7,694 bases of DNA from Cytophagales bacterium (GTDB lineage: Bacteria > Bacteroidota > Bacteroidia > Cytophagales > Cyclobacteriaceae). Positions 1 to 6,322 of this stretch are shown here, in pieces (the first letter of the stretch is position 1; the number at the start of each line of letters is the position of its first letter). The stretch is taken from assembly GCA_029262955.1 (NCBI GenBank), contig JAJCYL010000321.1, positions 1 to 7,694 on the forward strand, read 5' to 3'. Both the position numbers and the translations under genes were made by a program. The notes under the pieces were generated by a model. That model saw nothing but the letters and a program-made list of their open reading frames with translations. It was not told where the DNA came from and searched no databases.

Positions 1-1192
1 CCTCCGTTTCATTAATACTCTGAACTTTCCCTTCGAAAAAAGACGTGAGTGGTTCGTTGTTCTTACCGAGACAAATGAGGGCCTTAACCTTCTGTTGGGC
101 CAATTGATCAATTAGTCGATAATCATTGCCCTTATCCACTCCTCCTGCTATCCAGATAATATTGGAATCAATACCATCAAGGGCATAATACACGGCGTTC
201 ACATTCGTCGCTTTAGAGTCATTAATGAAATCTACCTCATGTATGGTAGCCACCTTCTCCAGACGATGAGGTGCATTGTTAAAACTTTGTAATCCACTTG
301 TAATATCTCTAAGGGTGATTCCAACCTTCCTGGCGATAATAATTGCGGCTAAAGAATTGATTAGATTGTGTTTACCAATCAACGAAATATTATCAAGGTT
401 TAGGGTAAAACCCTTTGTTGGATGTGAGTAAACTATTTCTTTTCCTGATATAAAAACTCCTTCCTTAAGCTCATTATTGATCGATATCTCCGTCAATTCC
501 GGCACCGATTCATTCTGCTCTAAATATCTTTCAATGGTTGGATCGTCCTCCCAGTATATCATTTGATCTTCAGGAGTCATGTTTTGCATAATCCTGAATT
601 TTGAAGCTACATATTGCTGAAAATCATCATTATAACGATCTAAATGGTCTGGTGTAATGTTTAACAGCACAGCAATATTGGCCTTAAAGTCAAACATGCC
701 ATCCAATTGAAAACTACTGACTTCAACAACATAGAAATCAAATGAGTCTTTAATGACCTGCTTAGCCAGACTATGGCCTACATTCCCAGCCAATCCAACA
801 TTCAATCCAGCTTGTTTGAGAAGATGGTAAGTCAATAAGGTGGTAGTTGTTTTGCCATTAGTTCCGGTGATGGCAATCATTTGGGCATCTGTGTAGCGGA
901 AGGCAAATTCTAATTCATTAATTACCGGAATACCAGCTGATTTAGCCTTAACAATCAAAGGTGCTGAATCAGGAATACCCGGACTTTTAATAATTTCCGT
1001 GGATTGGAGTATGGTCGCTTCAGAATGCCCACCTTCCTCAAACTGTATTGAGGCAAGACTCAACTCTTGTTTTCTCTCGTCAGTAATAATCTGAAGATCA
1101 GAAACAAAAGGATTTAATCCCTTGGCCTTTGCCAAAAGCGCCGCTCCCATTCCACTCTCTCCTGCACCTAGTATGGTAATTCTATCGTTCAA
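1..1192 (-). CDS. murD: UDP-N-acetylmuramoylalanine--D-glutamate ligase MurD (partial, 3' end outside window)
   Basis: Cytoplasmic ATP-dependent Mur ligase that adds D-glutamate to UDP-MurNAc-L-Ala. I translated it by hand: 397 codons are open up to the left edge, against roughly 440-450 residues in the family, so about the last 50 are missing. Visible motifs are the N-terminal nucleotide-binding-like GAGESG (residues 9-14), the ATP loop GTNGKTTT (110-117), EVSSFQLD (157-164), NITPDHLDRY (178-187), the lysine at 198 expected to be carbamylated, HNLIN (275-279), PHRLE (308-312), DSKATN (325-330) and GGVDKG (350-355). The start is TTG at 1192-1190, directly after and in frame with the mraY TAA stop. 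No start can lie further upstream without crossing that stop, and the first in-frame ATG (codon 15) would delete the GAGESG motif. No Shine-Dalgarno is seen, so translation is probably coupled to mraY. The family assignment is firm; the TTG start is very likely. Confidence 0.97.
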   Translation of the reverse strand, partial: MNDRITILGAGESGMGAALLAKAKGLNPFVSDLQIITDERKQELSLASIQFEEGGHSEATILQSTEIIKSPGIPDSAPLIVKAKSAGIPVINELEFAFRYTDAQMIAITGTNGKTTTTLLTYHLLKQAGLNVGLAGNVGHSLAKQVIKDSFDFYVVEVSSFQLDGMFDFKANIAVLLNITPDHLDRYNDDFQQYVASKFRIMQNMTPEDQMIYWEDDPTIERYLEQNESVPELTEISINNELKEGVFISGKEIVYSHPTKGFTLNLDNISLIGKHNLINSLAAIIIARKVGITLRDITSGLQSFNNAPHRLEKVATIHEVDFINDSKATNVNAVYYALDGIDSNIIWIAGGVDKGNDYRLIDQLAQQKVKALICLGKNNEPLTSFFEGKVQSINETE

Positions 1193-2401
1193 TTATCTCA
1201 ATTTCAATGTTGCCAATGTTGCTATAGCCAATAATATTCCAGTAATCCAGAATCGGTTAACAATTTTTGCCTCTGGAATACCTGTTTTCTGATAATGATG
1301 ATGGAGCGGAGACATTAAAAATACCCTTCGCCCCTCACCGTATTTTCCTTTTGTATACTTGAAGTAGGAAACCTGAATGATCACCGATAAAAGCTCCAAA
1401 AGAAAAATTCCGCATAAAAGTGGAATCATCAACTCCTTTCTAATGACAATTGCCAATACAGCAATAATCCCACCAATAGATAAGCTCCCCGTATCTCCCA
1501 TAAATACCTGAGCCGGGTAAGCATTGTACCATAAGAAACCCACACAGGCTCCAACGAAAGCTGTACAGAATACCACCAACTCGCCTGAATTGGGGATATA
1601 CATAATATTCAAATAGTCAGAGAATATGATGTTACCAGAGACATAGGCAAAAATGGCCAGGGTCAAACCAATTATAGCCGAAACTCCGGCCGCTAATCCA
1701 TCAAGTCCGTCTGTAATATTTGCTCCATTTGAAACGGCAGTAACAATAAATATTACCAGCAATACATAAAGAATGGTAACCCCATGTTGACCAGCAAAAC
1801 CAAATAATGCCTCATAGTCAAGCTCATTGTCCTTTACGAACGGAATGGTTGTTTTCAGACTGGTAACATCCGAAAAAGCAGGAGATACAGTCGATACGCC
1901 ACTGGCCAAAGGCTGATTAAACTCTCTTATTACAACGTTTTCATTAGAGAGCAAAACCCATCCAACAATTAATCCAATAACCACCTGACCCACTATCTTG
2001 AACTTTCCTGCCAGTCCTTTTTTGTCATCCTTCTTTATCTTCAAATAATCATCCAAGAAACCAATCATTCCCATCCAAAGAGTAGTAATCAGCATTAGGA
2101 TGATATAAATATTGTCAATTCTGGCAAAGAGTAGGGTAGGTATTACTATAGCCGAAATAATAATTATTCCACCCATAGTTGGTGTCCCTTCTTTCTCCAT
2201 TTGCCCATGTAAACCGAGATCTCGAATCGATTCACCCATCTGTCTATTGCGAAGTATTGATATTAACTTCTTGCCGAATGTTATGGTGATAATCAATGAC
2301 AACGTGGTTGCCATGCCTGCCCTGAATGAAATAAACTGGAATACACCAGCCCCCACCAGGTCAAATTCTCTATCCATATATTCAAATAAGTAATAGAGCA
2401 T
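1193..2401 (-). CDS. mraY: Phospho-N-acetylmuramoyl-pentapeptide-transferase MraY (lipid I synthase)
   Basis: Integral inner-membrane enzyme that transfers phospho-MurNAc-pentapeptide from UDP to undecaprenyl phosphate, giving lipid I. The 402-residue product has many hydrophobic segments, consistent with about ten membrane helices. Family motifs are GTPTMGG (72-78), the acidic pair D117-D118 in FLDDYLK, NITDGLDGL (228-236), MGDTGS (301-306) with the conserved aspartate 303, and the histidine motif PLHHHYQ (365-371). It is about 40 residues longer than the 360-residue E. coli enzyme. The extra length falls mostly in a polar stretch around residues 152-206 between two membrane helices, probably on the periplasmic side. 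I infer this is a lineage trait of Bacteroidota. The ATG start is one base after the murE stop, and the TAA stop is followed at once by the murD TTG. No Shine-Dalgarno is visible. The last codons contain a 9-base tandem repeat. All active-site motifs are intact. Confidence 0.98.
   Translation of the reverse strand: MLYYLFEYMDREFDLVGAGVFQFISFRAGMATTLSLIITITFGKKLISILRNRQMGESIRDLGLHGQMEKEGTPTMGGIIIISAIVIPTLLFARIDNIYIILMLITTLWMGMIGFLDDYLKIKKDDKKGLAGKFKIVGQVVIGLIVGWVLLSNENVVIREFNQPLASGVSTVSPAFSDVTSLKTTIPFVKDNELDYEALFGFAGQHGVTILYVLLVIFIVTAVSNGANITDGLDGLAAGVSAIIGLTLAIFAYVSGNIIFSDYLNIMYIPNSGELVVFCTAFVGACVGFLWYNAYPAQVFMGDTGSLSIGGIIAVLAIVIRKELMIPLLCGIFLLELLSVIIQVSYFKYTKGKYGEGRRVFLMSPLHHHYQKTGIPEAKIVNRFWITGILLAIATLATLKLR
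1205..1222 (-). repeat. 9-base perfect tandem repeat at the 3' end of mraY
   Basis: On the coding strand the unit GCAACATTG occurs twice in direct succession and encodes Ala-Thr-Leu twice, just before the C-terminal Lys-Leu-Arg of MraY. It keeps the frame and probably arose by slippage or small duplication, or by chance from a low-complexity hydrophobic helix. No function is inferred. Confidence 0.6.
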
Positions 2402-2402
2402 A

Positions 2403-3866
2403 TTATGTATTAATCACTTTTAACATTTCACTTAACACTTCTTTATCATCGAAGGGATATTTGACCCCATCTATTTCCTGATACTTTTCATGTCCCTTTC
2501 CGGCGACCAGGATAATGTCCTTTTTCCCTGCCAGAGAACAAGCTGCTTTTATTGCTTCTTTCCGATCACTGATAACAAGTGATTTTTTGTAGTTACTTGG
2601 GCTGACTCCCTTCTGCATTTCTTTCAAAATATCATCAGGATTTTCGGTTCTTGGGTTATCACTAGTCAGTACTACCTTGTTGCTATATTTGACAGCTATT
2701 TTTGCCATCTCCGGCCGCTTGGTTTTGTCTCTATCTCCTCCGCAACCTACCACAGTAATTACCTGCTCATTGCCCGTTCTAAAACTTTTAATAGTTTGTA
2801 AGGCATTTTCAAGGGCATCCGGGGTATGGGAATAATCGACAATTGCTATGATGTCCAAATCATTCTTAATCTGTTCGAAACGACCAGGGGCGGGGTTAAG
2901 GCCTGACATGGCCATCAAGACCTCATTCTTATTCTCTCCAAGAAGTATTGCAACACCGTAAACTGCCAATAAATTGTAGGCATTGAAGTCACCGATCAAG
3001 CGAAACCAGGCAGATTCCTCATTAATCTCCAATTCCAGTCCTTCCAATGAGTTGGTGATCACTTTTCCCTTAAAGTCACTCACATAATTGAGACTGAAGG
3101 ATTTGGTGTCTGCCTTAGTGTTTTGAACCATGACTCTGCCACGCTTATCGTCCAGATTAGTGAGGGCAAATGCAGATGAAGAAAGGTTATCGAATAAAAT
3201 CTTTTTTGCGCCTATATAGTCATCAAATGTGGCATGATAGTCAAGGTGATCATGTGAGATGTTGGTAAAGACAGCCCCACTAAAATTTAGCCCTGCTACC
3301 CGCTCCTGAGAGATAGCATGTGAGCTGGCCTCCATAAAACAATGAGTACAACCTTTATCAACCATTTGCTTCAATAACTGATTAATCTTTAGCGCATCAG
3401 GTGTGGTAAGGGTTGTGGGTATTACTTCTTCATTGATTTGGTTCTGTACAGTAGAGAGTAAACCCGTGTTATAACCTAAGGTCCTAAACAGGTTAAAAAG
3501 TAAAGTTACGGTTGTGGTTTTCCCATTAGTCCCGGTAACACCAACAAGTTTTAACTGATTTGAAGGATTACCATAAAAGTTAGATGCGGCAATGGCCAAA
3601 GCCCTCGCTGGATTATCCACTTGGACATAAGTAACCCTCTCCTTGAGATGTTTCGGCATTGTTTCGCAGACTACAGCAACGGCTCCATCCTCGATTGCCT
3701 TGTCAAGAAAATTGTGACCATCAACCTGAGTCCCTTTGATAGCAAAAAACAAGCAGCCTCGCTTTGACTCTCTCGAGTCAAAGCAAAGACTGCTCACGCC
3801 TACGTTCATATCACCTGCGACTGATACGAATGACGATTTATACAATATGTCCTTTAAAAGGGCCAT
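2403..3866 (-). CDS. murE: UDP-N-acetylmuramoyl-L-alanyl-D-glutamate--2,6-diaminopimelate ligase MurE
   Basis: Cytoplasmic ATP-dependent ligase that adds the third residue, meso-diaminopimelate, to UDP-MurNAc-L-Ala-D-Glu. The 487-residue product has the normal family length and three-domain order. The N-terminal domain carries the uridine-binding DSR motif (30-32). The central domain has TGTNGKTTT (111-119), TTPD (154-157), EASSHA (179-184), NISHDHLDYH (202-211) and a probable carbamylated lysine in AKK (220-222). The C-terminal domain has PGRFE (327-331), VDYSHTPD (343-350), GCGGDRD (374-380), DNPRTENP (403-410) and AGKGHE (455-460). DNPR is the known signature for diaminopimelate rather than lysine, so the substrate call is well supported. 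The ATG directly follows and is in frame with the ftsI TAA stop. No Shine-Dalgarno is seen. The next gene, mraY, starts one base after the TAA stop; murF, often placed here in other phyla, is absent. A terminator-like hairpin lies inside the first 125 bases of the coding sequence. Confidence 0.98.
   Translation of the reverse strand: MALLKDILYKSSFVSVAGDMNVGVSSLCFDSRESKRGCLFFAIKGTQVDGHNFLDKAIEDGAVAVVCETMPKHLKERVTYVQVDNPARALAIAASNFYGNPSNQLKLVGVTGTNGKTTTVTLLFNLFRTLGYNTGLLSTVQNQINEEVIPTTLTTPDALKINQLLKQMVDKGCTHCFMEASSHAISQERVAGLNFSGAVFTNISHDHLDYHATFDDYIGAKKILFDNLSSSAFALTNLDDKRGRVMVQNTKADTKSFSLNYVSDFKGKVITNSLEGLELEINEESAWFRLIGDFNAYNLLAVYGVAILLGENKNEVLMAMSGLNPAPGRFEQIKNDLDIIAIVDYSHTPDALENALQTIKSFRTGNEQVITVVGCGGDRDKTKRPEMAKIAVKYSNKVVLTSDNPRTENPDDILKEMQKGVSPSNYKKSLVISDRKEAIKAACSLAGKKDIILVAGKGHEKYQEIDGVKYPFDDKEVLSEMLKVINT
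3744..3793 (-). terminator. Terminator-like hairpin with U-rich tail inside the 5' part of murE (putative)
   Basis: On the murE coding strand an inner stem of 10 perfect pairs (GCUUUGACUC with GAGUCAAAGC, 3784-3775 with 3770-3761) closes a GAGA tetraloop (3774-3771). The stem continues with a U-G and a U-A pair (3785-3760, 3786-3759), one bulged U (3787) and six more pairs (GCAGUC 3793-3788 with GGCUGC 3758-3753, one of them U-G). That makes 18 pairs in all. The tail UUGUUUUUU (3752-3744) follows at once. This is the shape of a rho-independent terminator on the same strand as the operon, about 74-123 nt into murE. On the plus strand no T run follows the stem, so the signal is directional. The bases also encode MurE residues 25-41, including the conserved DSR and a Leu-Phe-Phe stretch, so coding constraint plus chance could produce part of it. 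The structure is seen; the function is unproven. Confidence 0.35.
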
Positions 3867-5966
3867 TTAACTCAATTCAATTAAAATTTCTTGTCCTTCA
3901 ATTATTCTAGATCCTGGCCATATCGATTGTTTTACCACTCTCCCATGGCCTTCGGTTTTTACTTTTAGTCCCTTATTCTCCAAGAGATAGATGGCATCCC
4001 TTAATGTCATTCCTCCAACATCTGGCATCATACTTTTCTCAACCATGTTCTCTTTCCATTGAATGACGTCATCTTCTAATCTGGTCTTGACCCAACCATA
4101 ATCTGAGTTCGCTTTATGGGTAACGTTCAACTCATCACAAATCATTTGCAATTCCTTGCTGTAGCCAGATTTAATCACGGGGAAAATTCCCTCAACATTA
4201 TTTGCAACTTGAAATTCTTGATGTAGATCCAAATCCATCGCATAGATCTTGTCGGTTATCTCTTTGAATACTGGTGCCGCGACATCACTTCCATATATTC
4301 GGTATTTCTTTGGACTGTCTATCACCACGATGCAAGAGTATTTAGGCTTTTCAGCAGGAAAATACCCGGCAAATGAGGTGTAATAGCGATTCACGTATCT
4401 CCCATTTCTTAACTTCTTTGCTGTTCCCGTCTTACCCGCAATCTTGTAGTGGCCGCCCTTGATGTTCTGAGCAGTCCCTCTTTCCACAACACCTTCTAAC
4501 ATAGACCTAATCTTCTTGAGTGTCTTTTTTGAGCAAATCCGTGAGTTGATAATTTCCGGTTCATATTCCTCTATAGTCTGATCTGCATTTTTGGCGCTTT
4601 TTACGATAATAGGCTTTATCATCTTACCATCATTTGCGACAGCATTGTACAAGGTAAGAATGTGCAAGGGGGTCAATTCTAGTTCATAACCATGCGACAT
4701 CCATGGTAATGTGACCCCGGTCCATGTGGAGTCAGATGGAGATTTGATAAATGGTTTCCCTTCCCCAATCATTTGAAATCCCAGAGGTTTTGTTAACCCC
4801 ATCTTTTCAATATATGATATGAACCTTTCGGGGTTGCTTCCGAAATGCTCATTTATTAGCTGGGCAATGCCAATGTTTGATGATTTTTCAAAAACTTCCT
4901 GAACTGTTATTTTTCCAAAGCCACCCGGCTTGCTGTCCTTCATGACAAGATTATAAAATTGCATCTCACCATTACCAGTGTCAACGGAGTCCCCGGGTTC
5001 AATTCGAGTCTCTTCCAAGAGTGCAATCATGCTTGCAAGTTTAAAAGTCGACCCAGGTTCAGTTGCACCCTGGCTGCCAACTGCATAATTGTATCGCTCC
5101 CAATATCTTCCTTTGCTATTCTTACTAAGGTTTGAGATGGCTTTAATTTCACCAGTTTCAACTTCCATTAGAACAACTGCGCCGTAATCTGCATCATTTG
5201 CTTTAAGTGCCTTCAATAAAGCTGATTCGGCTACATCCTGTAGGTTAACATCAATAGTTGTCTCAATATCCCAACCATCTCGAGGGCGTACTTCAGTACC
5301 ACTGAAAGTTTGTTTCCAAACTCCACCAGCAATCCTTTGATAGAGTGCCTCACCGTTTTTACCGGCCAATTGGGAATTAAAACTATATTCCAGACCTACA
5401 ATTCCTCTGTTATGCTCTTCTTCAATACTGCCAATTGTTCGGGAGCCTAAGTATCCAAATGGATTAAATCTAGTGTCAATTTTTTCAAAGATTACACCAC
5501 CTTGCATACGACCCTTATCGAAGATGGGCCATTGCATCATTTCTTTCTTGTCCTGATAGTTGATCTCTCTTTGATTTAAAACCAGATATCTCTTACCGCC
5601 AACGCGAGCATTGTTTATCCTCCTCTTATAATAACTCTGAGGCTTGTCGGCAAAATGTTTCGAAAGTTTGGCGGCAAGCTCATCAATTCCCTGGTTGAAC
5701 ACTTCGTCACTGGCCACTGAAGGATCAATAGCAATACGATAAAAAGGCAATGAAGTCGCTAATAGGCTGCCATTATCAGATAAAATGTTACCTCGAGTGG
5801 CTTTCACCTCCATGTACTTAAACCCAATCTCTTTGCCGCGTTGTTCCCAATGATCACCCTGCCTCAATTGAATATTCAAGATCTGATAGATAATGGCTAT
5901 AGAGAATATGAGCATCGCTATAAAAGCAATCCTTACACGCAGTACTATAGATCTTTTTATACTCAC
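3867..5966 (-). CDS. ftsI: Class B penicillin-binding protein, septal transpeptidase FtsI (PBP3) with C-terminal PASTA domain
   Basis: Septal D,D-transpeptidase that cross-links new peptidoglycan in the divisome, anchored in the inner membrane with its catalytic part in the periplasm. The 699-residue product has a single N-terminal membrane helix at about residues 12-30 after a short basic cytoplasmic end. The dimerisation or pedestal region contains RGN (58-60) and GLEYSFNSQLAG (191-202). The transpeptidase domain has all three active-site motifs: S306-T-F-K309 with the nucleophile S306, S362-S-N364, and K512-T-G (with T515-A516). A linker of about 70 residues follows, which may contain a degenerate PASTA repeat, and then a PASTA domain at about 646-699. 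The E. coli protein (588 residues) lacks this extension. The start is GTG at 5966-5964, overlapping the ftsL TGA stop as GTGA. That start gives the usual basic residues before the helix, and no better one is seen. The TAA stop abuts the murE ATG. Confidence 0.97.
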   Translation of the reverse strand: MSIKRSIVLRVRIAFIAMLIFSIAIIYQILNIQLRQGDHWEQRGKEIGFKYMEVKATRGNILSDNGSLLATSLPFYRIAIDPSVASDEVFNQGIDELAAKLSKHFADKPQSYYKRRINNARVGGKRYLVLNQREINYQDKKEMMQWPIFDKGRMQGGVIFEKIDTRFNPFGYLGSRTIGSIEEEHNRGIVGLEYSFNSQLAGKNGEALYQRIAGGVWKQTFSGTEVRPRDGWDIETTIDVNLQDVAESALLKALKANDADYGAVVLMEVETGEIKAISNLSKNSKGRYWERYNYAVGSQGATEPGSTFKLASMIALLEETRIEPGDSVDTGNGEMQFYNLVMKDSKPGGFGKITVQEVFEKSSNIGIAQLINEHFGSNPERFISYIEKMGLTKPLGFQMIGEGKPFIKSPSDSTWTGVTLPWMSHGYELELTPLHILTLYNAVANDGKMIKPIIVKSAKNADQTIEEYEPEIINSRICSKKTLKKIRSMLEGVVERGTAQNIKGGHYKIAGKTGTAKKLRNGRYVNRYYTSFAGYFPAEKPKYSCIVVIDSPKKYRIYGSDVAAPVFKEITDKIYAMDLDLHQEFQVANNVEGIFPVIKSGYSKELQMICDELNVTHKANSDYGWVKTRLEDDVIQWKENMVEKSMMPDVGGMTLRDAIYLLENKGLKVKTEGHGRVVKQSIWPGSRIIEGQEILIELS

Positions 5967-6322
5967 TTTTCTATGACTATTTTGAACGGCGGCTCCTTAC
6001 TTTCAATCAAACTCATTTTTTTAACCCTTTTAGCAACTTCAGATTGTTTACTTGAAAACATGTAATCCGCTTTCAAAGTGGTGTAATCAGCCCTTAAATC
6101 TTCCACCTCTCCCTCAACCAAATTGATTTTCCTAATCGTCTTCTCAGCAAAATGTTTATTGCCGATGTAAAAAATCAGAAGGAAAGTCAAGAAAAGTAAT
6201 TGTGGCATAAACCGAAGAGGAATCCCCTGGTCTAAACCATCCAGACGTAAACTCTTCTCCATCCAGGAAAAGAAGCTTCCCTTTGATGACCCCTGATTTA
6301 TTTTGAACGCATTACCTGACAT
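5963..6322 (-). CDS. ftsL: FtsL-like cell division protein (Bacteroidota type)
   Basis: Small bitopic membrane protein, 119 residues, placed exactly where ftsL sits in dcw clusters (between rsmH and ftsI). It has a polar N-terminal part of about 38 residues, one membrane helix at about 39-54, and a charged region at about 57-95 with heptad-like spacing of hydrophobic residues that suggests a periplasmic coiled coil. A short tail with PPFKIVIEK follows. This matches the topology of FtsL, which bridges FtsQ and FtsB to the FtsW-FtsI synthase. Sequence similarity to proteobacterial FtsL is not evident, so the call rests on position, size, topology and resemblance to the family annotated as FtsL-like in Bacteroidota. 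The ATG overlaps the end of rsmH by 11 bases. The TGA stop overlaps the ftsI GTG by 4 bases, which favours coupled translation and matched amounts of the two partner proteins. Confidence 0.88.
   Translation of the reverse strand: MSGNAFKINQGSSKGSFFSWMEKSLRLDGLDQGIPLRFMPQLLFLTFLLIFYIGNKHFAEKTIRKINLVEGEVEDLRADYTTLKADYMFSSKQSEVAKRVKKMSLIESKEPPFKIVIEK

Noticed and set aside
102..113. 12-base palindrome AATTGATCAATT in murD
   Set aside because: It has no loop, lies in coding sequence and is AT-rich; it is probably chance, with nothing to suggest an operator.
2112..2393. Open frame of 93 codons on the plus strand, antisense to mraY
   Set aside because: It is fully inside mraY, has no recognisable domain, and mirrors the hydrophobic codon pattern of the real gene.
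5292..5322. Two adjacent small inverted repeats in ftsI (6-base arms, loops of 3 and 4)
   Set aside because: Stems are short and have no U run or other context; such repeats are expected by chance in a gene of this length.
5841..6065. Open frame of 74 codons on the plus strand across the ftsL/ftsI junction
   Set aside because: It is antisense to two well-supported genes, with no motif and no start signal.
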